From the NCBI GenBank assembly GCA_911728435.2, contig OU452201.1:28024001-28088000 (forward strand): a stretch of DNA of 64,000 nucleotides. The letters run 5' to 3'. The translations under genes were made by a program, and so were the position numbers. The DNA comes from Apoderus coryli. Taxonomy: Eukaryota; Arthropoda; Insecta; Coleoptera; Attelabidae. Positions 31,200-42,549 of this stretch are shown here, piece after piece; position 1 is the stretch's first letter; each line of letters starts with the position of its first letter. Under the pieces are notes generated by a model. The model did not search any database and was not told where the DNA came from. It saw only the letters and a program-made list of their open reading frames with translations.

Positions 31200-34100
31200 A
31201 AAACAGCTAATTCGTGTTATAATTCAACCTAGAACCACTCTATTTCCACCGAGTTAAATACTTACCTTTAAACATATTTTCCTATGTTCTGTTTTGCCTT
31301 AATAAAACACCTTTTTATACTTATTCTTGTATCATATTTATTCATCTAGTATACAGACCATCATCATACTTTATTTCATGCTAGGTGTCAATGTAGCCCT
31401 ATTATTTCCGCCCCATACCGTGGTTCTGTGTTCCTGAAACATACCAAGTTTCTTTAGAATGTTAAAATGTTTATATTGTAAATAAATATAGGTACTTACT
31501 AATTGAATGTGTCCTAGGCTATTATCTGTGTTGTTTTTGGATAGTTTGGTAGCCGTGTTTACGTCCTGTGAGTTGGTGCAGCCCTATTTTTAAGTCCATT
31601 TAGGGTCATTTTTAATTTGTGTAACTTAAGTTTGCAAGACTTGAGGATGTCCTTGCCATTTTTGGGTATTTGATAGAATTCATGCGGATTTAATGTTGAA
31701 TTTTATTCCGGGTGGGGTCTTTTAAATGGTATATCTGCTCTAGGAATGATGTTAACAGTAGTTGCAGCCTAACATCGGATCTGTAACAATATTGCTAACG
31801 TTAAAAATTAACTATCTGAACATCTTGATAGGTGCATTTTAAGTCGTTATGACTTACCTTTTTGTGTTTGTTGTCATACTTCCCTTTTAGTTCGTTCTGT
31901 TTAGTTGGTAGTCTGCTAGCCTTGTTCATTCTCCTTTTTGATCGGCTTGCAGGTAGATGGGTGCCACAGGGTCTTTGACGGCTGCTTTGAATGGCGAGAT
32001 TCTTCGGAAGGGTGGTTGACGGGGGGTAGTGCTTGGCGAGTCGTTGAGGGAGTGGTTCTAGTTTATTAGACCGGACGATGACGCTGGGTACTACTACTGC
32101 GATTCACCTGAGCTCCGCTGAATCGTCGGCCAGGAAATCGGTGGCAGTATCATTTGCAGGAACAACCGCTACTGGTTTTTGTTTCGGAACAAGCGACTAG
32201 AGGCTCCATATCTTCGTTTTCTTTTCTATCTTGCGTCGTATGTTTTGGTTTCTTTATTTTTCAGTTCTCTTGTTCGTTGGAACGGTACTACCGTGGGGAA
32301 ATGTGTGATTTCGGATTGGGGTTGTCCCTGTGAAGGTCTTCCTGGGGCATTATAACTGGAGGGTATGTGAACGAAGCCTCCCGCTGCTTAACCCGGGTCG
32401 CGCAACGCATACCTGTCTTTTAACATCTTCTCATACAAGACCGTTACCTGGTTATAGGCCTCTGAGTGGCTGAAAGTCGAGTTCGGCACTCTTGGGGAAG
32501 CTCCGAATCATACACCTCCATTCTGGGAGCATACGACGTCGGTGTTATCGTTGTAATGAAACTGTATGTTTGTTTAAGGTTTCAGTTTGGCAGATGCTAT
32601 AATTATGCTGGGTTTCTCTTCGTGTTGAATCCCAGGACTTGGTTCCTAAAAACCACACAATTGTATACGTTACCTATACTTTATTTAACTCCCGGCTATA
32701 ACACAAAACGGTGGCACTGTAGCTAGTGTTACTGTTTTCTTACCCGATTTTGACTAATATATTCAGTGTTTAATTTTCGTTTGCTATTATTGAGTATTAG
32801 AGTTCGTGAAGGCCTAATTTCGGCTTTATTATTATTGTTTACCGTAACGTGTAGGTTATATATTTTCACTTGGAATTAATTAAATTAATTTACTACAAAC
32901 AGCTGATATCTGTCACCTTGAATATTTCATATGACAACTTGAGTATTTCATATCCCTTGCTTGATAGTAAGTTCCTTTTACAGGAGGTAGTTCACTATTG
33001 TAATTTGCTATTTATTGGTGTTCGTACTGCAGTCTGTTCTCTCAGTGGACATAATGCTTCGGTGGCTCTGCTTTCCGAAGCTGTTTTATGCCGTGCATGT
33101 GTTAGCTATTTCAATTTGACAGAGCAGTGTATTCACTGTGGAGATGTTCTTCTATCTGTCACAGGCTGTGTTGAGTGACAGTTTGTTTGGCATTGTCAAC
33201 TTATTTAAGTTGTTACCGCCTGTTTGTTGCGATTTCATTGGATAGAAACAACTTTTGGCGGTAAGAATAGTGAAAATCGCACGTTATTGGCGGATTAGGA
33301 CTTTTGCGAATCAGTTGTTGAAGATTAGTCCTACTGTGTGCACCTGCCATTGGCGTTAGAAATTGTAATTGAAAAGTAGAAAAGCCGTTTTCTACCCGTT
33401 ATGTATATGGGATCATAATTACAATTTCAATTTACGTGGATTGTGTTGGTAAATTTGTTGAAGAGATTTTACGGAGCCGATGTTGGAATTTTATTAGTTT
33501 CCGTGGGTTTTTTTTATACCAATCCGCACTACTTGATGTAGGATCATACGCCATTTTGGTTTGCTGTACGACTGGGGCTAGGTAAGCGAGATTTGGATAC
33601 TGAATATCCTGATTTTGACTGGTATTTTGTTGATTCCTAGTCATCAATACCTCTTGAGAATCGTTGCACAATAGCAGTTGTATTTGGATTATGCTGTGCA
33701 CGATCATGTTGTAAATAGATTGTTGCCTTATTTAAGACTTGGAGTTACCCTTCTATAGGGTTTTTTGGTACGGTTTGGGTTTTACTGAAAATGGATAGAC
33801 ATGTATGATTTGAATTAAATCAGAAGCTATGTTCTAAACGTGTACATATGTGAGCGGATTTAATTACGAATTTCATCTACCGAAGTCGGACGAATTCCTG
33901 AAATGTCCCTGGATTTTCGAGCTAAGTGGAACGTTTAATTTTTTTTTATTCTTACTGAATTATAGTTTTTTTATGAATACTTTATTATCAATTTTGATCG
34001 ATGCATTGATGGTCTGATATGTGAGCCAGTGCGCAAGATTCTGTTGTTTATCTTTGCGATAACTGGGTATTGATTTTGATTTTTTAAGGATTAAATAAAT

Positions 34101-34560
34101 AATCAATTTATGTCGAATGCGTGCTGACTCCGGTATTATGTCCTCAATGTAATCAGTGATATTATGTCTGTATAGTTGCTGAGATGTAAACTCAGTGGTA
34201 CCACAGAGGTGACTCAGGTTTTTGAACGGTAGGTGTGTAATTCATGCAGAATAATATTACGAATTGACTTTAACGAATCTAATTCAAAATTATCAGTTGT
34301 TATATCAGTCTGTGAGACACAAAATTTTATTACTTCCTTTTTATTTATTTTTTTTGTTTTTTTTTTTCAGTTTCAATATAGGACTCAAATGATTTTATAA
34401 GCCTAATTGTTTTATTCTCAGAGTCGATCCCCGAATTATTTACTATTGAATAGGTTCTTGCTTTTCCGGAATTCGACCGATGCCCGCGGTGAAGATTAAG
34501 CAAGTGGCGCCAGGCAAAAGAACATTATTTAAGTTGGATTAAAGGTAATCGTATATCGAC
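31200..34560. other. unassigned, locally less AT-rich region; possible LTR-element relic
   Basis: Between about 31900 and 33750 the sequence is visibly richer in G and C than its surroundings and carries several medium frames. One is 33432-33707 on the minus strand (containing MTRNQQNTSQNQDIQYPN and MAYDPTSSSADWYKK). I recognise no domain. At 34505 the string AAGTGGCGCCAGGCAAAAG resembles a retroelement primer-binding region, but no matching LTR pair was seen on either side. An old LTR retroelement is possible; so is unrelated single-copy DNA. Confidence 0.25.
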
Positions 34561-37162
34561 CCGACCCTTTTTCTCCACTGTTTCAAAGCTAGTCCGAAGG
34601 CCACCGCCGCATCAGACAAAAATTCATTAATAATTCGAGCGATCCTTTTGAATTAAAAATTTATACGTCACAAAACTATGCGCGTCAGGATCGTCGCAAA
34701 CCCTTCCCGCCAACTGAGTGGCTGAGCTGTTTGATATAGTAAGCTGTGACACTACTAAGTATATAAATATTGTACAAGGAATACTTTTACAATTAAAAAA
34801 AAAACAATTACCTACATGTTACTATTTAGGAATTACGTTCCTACGTTAAGTTAAGGTAAATACTATTTTTCATATTTTTTTAAAAATCTTTATTACCGGT
34901 AATATATTTAAGTGAACGACACTTTCCGTGCTTTTTTTATATATAATATATATAAAATCCGCTTCGGTTACCCTGTCTTGCATCCGACTCTGGATAAACT
35001 ACACATTCTCAACTAACTGGTATATGTTTCTTTAGTTTGAATCATTTATTTGCAGCCTGCTATAAGAAGTGACCTCGGAAATACCATTACGGTATTGCCT
35101 TGGATGTCTTTCAATTTAGGATATTGATTGTACCATTTATTACACAAAAAGCCAAAAAAAAACTAGCTCTTGGATAAGTCGTGACTATCCGAACCAGAAA
35201 AATAACGAAGATGTTTTCACACCACTTAAAAGATATTTTAAAATACTGTAAATCAAATATCTGCTTTAATAAAAAAATACCTATGCGGTAAACATGTGCA
35301 TAACCAAATAGTGTAAATTTAGTGCCCAAACATCTGGTGCATTTCAACCAATTTCTCTATTCGACATAAACGACCATCGTTTGTTGTGCACCGCTTGGAA
35401 AACAATATGTGGCGAAACACAATACTATACAATATACGCCCACTACCAAATTAAATTAAAATGAAACAATTTAAAATAAAGGTTATAAACACATTAGATG
35501 GGTTTATACGTGCATTGACGTAAAGTTCACATTAAAAAAGCTTTATTTTACAACAAAAATAGTAGTTTCGATAACAAAAAATAAAATGTTCTCCCAAAAA
35601 ATATACCGACGAAGCTTACTGGATAAAGGGAGGTATACCCAGTTGTGCATTGCTAAATAATATCAACAAATTACCTTAAAAAGTCGCCTTTTTCATTTTA
35701 TGCCAATTTAATTTTAACAATACCTTCAAAATTGAGTCTAAAATTGATCACCGTGTGTGTCACTTGCGCCATAGTTTACACCATTAAGGTGTATGCAATT
35801 TGCCTCTGTAAGTTTTATAGTTACAATTTAATCTAAATACAAAATACCATATCTGAGAAGTCGTACGAAGACTCCATTTTTCTACTGAGACATAGGCAGC
35901 GCTACTAATCAAAGAGTCAGGTTAAACATGACGTGAACAACACGCTATTTAAGATGCCATGAGTAAGGGGTATGATAATTATTTGAAGTAATAAATTTTG
36001 GAGTAATTTGATTTGTATGTATGCAAATTATTTTTTCTTATAGTATTTCAAAATTTCAATAGTTCACAGACAAATAACTTCACACTAAAAATGCTCTTTT
36101 ACACAGGGTCAGTGGCGTTATATTCAACTCTCGTCCTATACGGACATTACACGTATCTTTTCACCCCTCTTGTAATAGATAAATAAACATTATCCACAGG
36201 ACTTTTATTAAATCCATATTAATATTTAACTAAACTAGAATCCCACAAAAAATACATTTTTATCGTACATGGTATATCGCTGTTTGCGAACATGCACCAA
36301 TGTGTGAATAATTTAATTTGTGGTTAACTTTAAAATCTACTACTTGACAATAAAATGCTCGAATTAGTTTACAGTACATTTAACAGTGCCTTATTAGATG
36401 AAACGGGCCCAAATGATATTTTTAATTAAAATCCCCGTCTACGAAAGTATAGTAACGACAATAAAGTTATAAAATCCCAGTTAAGTTTTTAAAGTCAGGC
36501 TAAAATGTTTTTAAAAGAGACACTAAAGTTTTATTTTGTAGAAGAAAAAATTACTAAATATAAGGACATTAAAGCTTTGTATAATTTTTAATTTTGCGTA
36601 AAAATTAGTTATTTTCATCCTACGTTATATAGGGTTACAGAAAAAAATACATATACTTATATAACTGCTTACAGGGTGTTACAACTTAGTACCTAGGCCA
36701 ATCTTCTAAGATGAGTTTGATGATAGCTAAAATAGATAGTCTTTTTTTGGCGCTTGACACACAGTTAAAAATATTATTCTTGTTAAAAATTTCGATGTTT
36801 CTTAACATTTATTTGTTGAGATTGAGTAGTTATTCCCAGTTCCATTCGACACACGTTTCCCATAATCTAAAAGAAATTTGGCAAACTATTATAAACATGT
36901 ATACACAATTTATACTAACCAGATGATTATCACGCTTTTTTAATAACTAAACTAGTACGTTTTTTAAAGACTTAATAATTCATTTCCTTCAATAGCTTTA
37001 TCAGTCATTAGCAAGTATAAACTGAAACCAGTTTTTTTCATGGCGTAAAATTTAATCAGAAAAAATAATATAAGTAAATTTACTGTATCTGCATGCTACA
37101 AAATGTTCTATAAGCTGTAGGATATTTTATGAAATAATCCATTCAAAGAGGAGCGATGATTA
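34561..37162. other. unassigned AT-rich DNA
   Basis: No supported gene. A CAGGGTGTTACAACTTAG block at 36672 looks like a lone mariner-type end. The open frames at 35111-35347 and 36711-36926 have no motifs. Confidence 0.4.
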
Positions 37163-37241
37163 ATGTATAAATCAAACGGCGTCTGCTCCACAAAACAAAT
37201 ATATTTATATTTTAAAAAATCAAGACACATTGCCTATGTCA

Positions 37242-37282
37242 GTCAGACATGTTTCGAGAAAATTATTCTCATCATCAGTGAC
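37242..37282 (-). ncRNA. hammerhead-like motif 2 (complete core)
   Basis: On the minus strand GTCA (37279-37282) precedes the core CTGATGA (37272-37278). One T follows, then stem II GAGAA...TTCTC with TAATT loop, GAAA (37252-37255), C-AT-GTC and TGAC (37242-37245), which pairs fully with GTCA. All conserved core residues are present. The predicted cut is after GTC, before TGAC. The very short stem III is the style known for hammerheads in Penelope-like elements. Confidence 0.72.
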
Positions 37283-38278
37283 AATTAAGTACAAGATGAA
37301 CAAATTTAGTTTTCTTAATGTAACATATTCTAAAATAAGAAATAAGTAAACTTTACAATGTGTACAACAATTTGAACATTAGATGTTTCTTACCATTTTG
37401 TGAAAAAGGTTATGTGAAAATTTTTTATGTAAATTAAATTTATAATATTGTTTTATATGAATTCAAATTAAAAAATAAAAACTTTTAAAATTAACTTAGA
37501 AATTAACATTTTTTGATGGCATAATGCCTTTTTATATTAGTACTTCTTTTTATATATCATTACTGGTGTTTTCGAGATTTTAAGAGAATTTTGGATTTTA
37601 CTATAATATGTGGAACATGTGTAGCTAATATTGGTAAATGACAATTGTTATTAACAAGTTAAGTTAATTTTAAAAGTTTTTATTTTTTAATTTGAATTCA
37701 TATAAAACAATATTATAAATTTAATTTACATAAAAAATTTTCACATAACCATTTTCACAAAATGGTAAGAAACATCTAAGTTCAAATTGTTTTACACATT
37801 GTAAAGTTTACTTATTTCTTATTTTAGAATATGTTACATTAAGAAAACTAAAATTGTTCATCTTGTACTTAATTGTCACTAAATTGTAATTGTAAATGAC
37901 AATTTGTTAATAACAATTGTCATTTACCATTATTAGCTACACATGTTACACATATTATAGTAAAATCCAAAATTCTCTTAAAATCTCGAAAACATCAGTA
38001 ATGATATATAAAAAGAAGTACTAATATAAAAAGGCATTATGCCATCAAAAAATGTTAATTTCTAAGTTAATTTTAAAAGTTTTTATTTTTTAACTTGAAT
38101 TCATATAAAACAATATTATAAATTTAATTTACATAAAAAATTTTCACATAACCTTTTTCACAAAATGGTAAGAAACATCTAATGTTCAAATTGTTGTACA
38201 CATTGCAAAGTTTACTTATTTCTTATTTTAGAATATGTTACATTAAGAAAACTAAAATTGTTCATCTTGTACTTAATT

Positions 38279-38319
38279 GTCACTGATGATGAGAATAATT
38301 TTCTCAAAACATGTCTGAC
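38279..38319 (+). ncRNA. hammerhead-like motif 3 (GAAA changed to AAAA)
   Basis: This is the mirror copy of motif 2 in the right arm. GTCA, CTGATGA (38283-38289) and stem II are the same. The second core segment reads AAAA (38306-38309) instead of GAAA, losing the core guanine that acts as a catalytic base in hammerheads. The arm still pairs (TGAC at 38316-38319). It is probably inactive. Confidence 0.7.
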
Positions 38320-38479
38320 TGACATAGGCAATGTGCCTTGATTTTTTTAAATATAAATATATTTGTTTTGTGGAGCAGACGCCGTTTGATTTATACATTT
38401 ATACATGTTCTATAAGCTTTAAAAATACAAAAATAAAATCATCAAGTCTGATGCTGATTTTAAGTTTTACAGCTGAGTA

Positions 38480-38610
38480 CAAAATAATTAATTAACATTT
38501 ATTAATTAATTAATTAATTAATAAACATTTATTAATTAATAATTAATTAATGTTAATTCTAACATTAATTAATGTTAATTCTAACATTAATTAATTAATA
38601 ATTAATTCGA
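38480..38610. repeat. ATTA-rich palindromic simple repeat
   Basis: Runs of ATTAATTA and repeated AACATTAATTAATGTTAATT units form many small overlapping palindromes. Confidence 0.85.
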
Positions 38611-38646
38611 AAGTGGTCATCCTATCGTAACATCGTGCGTCCAGTG

Positions 38647-38957
38647 CTATTCTGATTGCCTTGTTCTCATAGTTCCTGTTTCGTCCGGTAGCACCGCGCA
38701 GCTTGGACCCATGCTTCTAGCGCATGCGACATGACCGGCCGAATGACACCAATGATGAGAAGTAGCTTGCTTCTTCTCAGTGGAAGTCTGCATTTTCAGC
38801 AGCTCGGTGACTGCCATCTTCTCTTTTCCGGCTGCTTTCGCGCGTTTTTGGAATGACAGACCACTATCCAAAGTTACACTTTGTCGTGTCCTGCCGTTGA
38901 GAGTACTCTCTATCGATTTGCAAGTTCTAGAATATTCAACAATCGTGCGAGCACCTG
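38647..38957 (-). other. possible exon or coding relic, unidentified
   Basis: This segment is clearly richer in G and C than its flanks. On the minus strand one frame stays open from a potential splice acceptor (TTTTATTAG, about 38958) to a stop at 38647. It contains TIVEYSRTCKSIESTLNGR and LSFQKRAKAAGKEKMAVTEL, a basic stretch. I recognise no family. It could equally be a piece of an unknown LINE ORF; the latter half of the frame looks less protein-like. Confidence 0.25.
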
Positions 38958-39446
38958 GCTAATAAAATAGTTACTTGAAATGATCTAAATTAAGAGCTTT
39001 TTTCTGGCTTTTACATCGCATTGGTATAACAAAATTTTTAGTAGTGTTAGGGTTAGACATTATATTATTGTAACACATATTCAGCAGCTAGACAAATTGT
39101 TTAGAACACACGCAAGTAGATTTTTTCTGCAGCATGAAACTTCATGCAAATGATTATCTCATAATAATTCAATAAAAGCTTAACGGGATTGGCGCCATTA
39201 AAAACTAACCACGCGATCATGGTGTCTAGGAATTAATTTTGTATAAATGTTAGTAAAAGCTTTCAAACTTAGAATATGTGCAATATACAGAGTGTCCTGA
39301 AATTAAGCCATAATTTACCACCGCCTTCAGCGAACCAAAAAATGTTTAAAACTTCCTATTAACATGGCCAAGTTTTGAAAACGGGTTTTTCTAAATATTT
39401 CGGGAGCACACACAAAGATACAATTCTGAAACGATGTATATGATAT

Positions 39447-40080
39447 GAGCCCTCTAGATGCAAAACTCGGTAAATGCAAACATCCGAATTTTGGGAATTA
39501 ACAAAAAACTGTTTTTCTTGTTAATTCTTGTTAAAAAATTTTCATATTTTCATATTAGGTGGCAATAGTGGTCATGATTGAATTCATAATAAACCAAAAC
39601 CTTGATACAGTAACAAATCTCGGAAAATTCAAGTAATAAATTGCATTCACCAAGTTTTGCATCCTAACGCTAGCAAAAACCTAGTTTTGCAACATTCTGT
39701 CAAAGAAAATATAGTTCGCAGGTTATTGAAACAAATTTTAATTAAGAAAAAATATAAAAAAGAAATAAATGTTTACGAACCAGTGATAATAAAAAATATT
39801 GCGCTAATAATAACATAGTCTCGTAAATCGTAATAAAAACATCTAAACCGAAAACACCGGGAGTCACCTGAGGAATTGAGAGCCTGTCATTGGCCAAAGA
39901 GCAAAAAGCGAGTTTTGCACATATGTGCATGAAGCATAAGGAGAGTTATGCATCTAGGTGCTGTTTTTGAATTGAAAATTATATGTGAATCAGCAAGTTG
40001 TGCATATGTTTCTCAGCATATTTGGATTAACTCGATTTTCACCATTTTTGCATTTACCGAGTTTTGCATCTAGAGGGCTC
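39447..40080. mobile_element. 634-bp element with exact 34-bp terminal inverted repeats
   Basis: The ends GAGCCCTCTAGATGCAAAAC... (39447-39480) and the exact complement (40047-40080) are flanked by ATAT on both sides. The motif AGTTTTGCA, or a close variant, recurs inside both ends (about 39653, 39682, 39911, 39946 and 39992). That spacing resembles subterminal transposase-binding repeats. It encodes no recognisable protein, so it is a non-autonomous DNA element of unknown superfamily. Confidence 0.8.
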
Positions 40081-40439
40081 ATATATCTGTGAGATTTGAT
40101 ATTTAAGGAGAAAAACAAAAGATATTCATCATAAGCGTCCCTAGGGGTTAAAAATATAACGATATTTACAAAAATATTGTTATATTTTTGTGTAAACAAG
40201 CTTACACAAGTAAGCTGGTTTACACGATTTATTTAAAAAATCTGAAAAAGTCTTCTATTCTACGAAAAAAAGGTGCTCTTCTTAAACTACAATAACATCC
40301 TTTTCGCGTCAAATCATTTCAAATTTTTGATGCAGTGTGTCACAAAAATTAAAAATGGAGTAAAACGAGTCACAGTGGTTTTGAAAAAATTATTTCAAAT
40401 AAGAAGGTTCACTACTTCAGGTCCGTGGCTGCAGCTTGT

Positions 40440-40765
40440 CAAATTTTATGATATGAACTTTTACTTTCCGAAGGGAAACACAACAGTACCCATTGCAATA
40501 ATCTCATTATTAGAAGAATTTAAATTACCGACCATCCTCTTTGATAGCTCTGTCTTGCTCTTGTTCAAAATGATTACCATTTTGTTCCAAACAAATTTAA
40601 TAATCGAGGGGATTAAGATCGGGTGATCGCAGTGGCCAAGGTATAACACCGTCCCTACCAATCCGTCTACCAAGAAAATTCTCATCCAACCAGTTCCTTT
40701 TACATTTTGTGAAATGAACAGGCGCCTCTCGTATGCGTAGTACTTATTATGCCGCGTATTTAAAG
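40440..40765 (-). pseudogene. Tc1/mariner-type transposase fragment
   Basis: The minus-strand translation contains GAPVHFTKCKRNWLDENF, RRIGRDGVIPWPLRSPDLNP and LDY, the region spanning the second and third catalytic Asp (…DGAP… and …SPDLNPLD…). The Asp before GAP is lost or shifted here, while SPDLNPLD is retained. Stops follow directly. It is the relic of the transposase of the enclosing element. Confidence 0.7.
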
Positions 40766-41296
40766 AAACATCTTCGAACAGTTGGTTTAGATTATTTTGT
40801 CGAAAATTGAGATATTAATCAGCGTAAAGACCATTACAGAAACCGTATGTGGAAGATATCTAAAAAACAAACTATTTGTTTACACAAGACATTGCGTAAT
40901 AATCCAACACCACCACGCGCAAATAGAACCAGTTTTTAACATACCATACATACCTATTTTCATCTTGCATTCATCCCTTTTATGTATAATTATTGTAACT
41001 ATAACTAGTTGAGTCTAAGCAAAGATATGACATAGTTTTGTGTTATTTCATATTATTTGTAGTAGTATTTTTTTATTTACTTAGAATAACCCAGTTTATC
41101 TACACCATACATGAAATGCATATCTGCAAGTTCTCGATTCGTAAGTTCATTCAAATGCATGCCATCTTAGTTTCACAAGAGCACATTTTTTTCGTAGCAT
41201 AGCAAAAAATTTCACACTTTTTAAATAAATTGTGAAAAAAGCTTACCCAAAAATTTTGTGGCATTTTAAACCCTTTGGGATTTGGTGCGCTTATGA

Positions 41297-41590
41297 TGAA
41301 GAATATAATAATAATAATAATATCTTTATTGGTCTTTCAAAAGTACATAGATTCTGTACATAGACACGTCAAAATACAAAACACAAAAAACATTGAGCAT
41401 AAATTAATGAAAACTGAAAATATAAATAAAAATACAAATACATATTATAATATATAAATATAAAATGTCACAGAAATTTCACATACAATAATTCAGAATT
41501 GCATCTTTGTGTGTTCCCGAAATATTAAGGAAAGCCTGTTTGCGAAACTGTATACTTCGGGGCTTGTAAGCCCTTTAGGGTTTATTTTTG
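41297..41590 (-). mobile_element. LINE 3' end with TAA tail
   Basis: On the minus strand a stretch ends CAATAAAGATATTATTATTATT, i.e. a polyadenylation-like signal followed by (TAT/TTA)n. This is the 3' end layout of jockey/CR1-type LINEs here. No coding sequence remains. The open frame 41275-41457 is spurious. Confidence 0.55.
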
Positions 41591-41689
41591 ACGCCATATT
41601 GATAGATTTTACATTTTTTTTTTTGGATTGCTAAGAGTACGCTGGTAAATTATGGCAGGATAATTTCGGACCACTCTGTATATATAATA

Positions 41690-42549
41690 ATATTTAACAT
41701 AAGCTAAATAAACTCTAGATGGAAGGATTTCCAGCCGACCCTCTATTACGTAACACGAATACTAAGCACTTCAACTTCAATTTACGTGAACTCCCCGCCC
41801 GGTAGGATGAACGAAACTGTTTCACCAGCTGACATATATGATTCGGCAATAGATCGAAGCAATTTACTTATGTTGCCGTAGTCTAGAGCTAGAATGCAAA
41901 CATCGTTGGCGTGCAATATGATGTGTTTAATTTTCCGTTAAAAAAAGTCATTTGAAAAGTTAACTCAAAGTTCGAGGAGACATCTCTTGCAATAATCGCT
42001 TTATATGCCAAATACCACTTTATTACTTATCTAGTCAAAATCCATCTAGTACAAATATGTGTTAATAATTGTTATTAGTCACAACCGTAGCCGCCAATCA
42101 ACAATTATTACAAATTTAACCTGAGGCAAAGCATCTAGCAGAAGGGGTTGGTAGACGTTGTGCTTAAACAACTTTCCCGTTTCGCATAGGAAATTATCTC
42201 TAATCTAGGGATGATTGCATTTATAGAGTTAATGAAGCCGGATTCTCTTGATTGTTATCTCGGTGTAATTTATGATATATTTAGCTAGACACAAATTATA
42301 TGAGACAATTTTCCGATATATTTTGCATCACAACTGGTGTTTAACCATACATAATGCTCATACCAGTAGAATACTGTGTATAATTTTTATTTAGGACTTA
42401 AAAAATAATTGAAAGACGATTCACCAATATACTTGCAACATTTAATATATATTACGCAAATAGTTGGTTGTATAATATTATTTACAGTGCGCTCTTTATA
42501 TGCACAATTAAATAAATTAATTCCAGATGCTGACATGCCCAACGCTTTA
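41690..42549. other. unassigned DNA
   Basis: I see no supported gene or repeat. Confidence 0.4.

Larger units (their letters stand above)
37163..38397. mobile_element. 1.2-kb hairpin element with hammerhead-like motifs in both arms
   Basis: The left arm 37163-37657 and right arm 37902-38397 are near-identical inverted copies. The outer ends read AATGTATAAATCAAACGGCG and its complement. Between the arms lies a third, forward copy of the inner 215-bp unit (37664-37877). That unit starts TTAATTTTAAAAGTTTTTAT and ends exactly at TTGTCACT, inside the hammerhead sequence. The TTTTGTGGAGCAGACG block near each outer end recurs after motifs 1 and 4. Termini with hammerheads suggest a non-autonomous relative of Penelope-like elements; this is inference, since no protein is encoded. 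Confidence 0.75.
39286..41681 (-). mobile_element. Tc1/mariner-type element with nested insertions
   Basis: The left end TACAGAGTGTCCTGAAATTA and the complement of the right end, TACAGAGTGGTCCGAAATTA, are inverted. Both reach the shared block GCCATAATTTACCA, and TA flanks both. Inside are a transposase relic on the minus strand (40440-40765), a 634-bp TIR element (39447-40080) and a LINE 3' end (about 41297-41590). The original element was therefore roughly 1.4-1.5 kb. Confidence 0.7.

Noticed and set aside
34500..34525. GTGGCGCCAGGC as a retroelement primer-binding site
   Set aside because: Without a pair of LTRs, a polypurine tract or gag-pol motifs nearby, the match is too short to annotate as a site; it is only mentioned in the region note.
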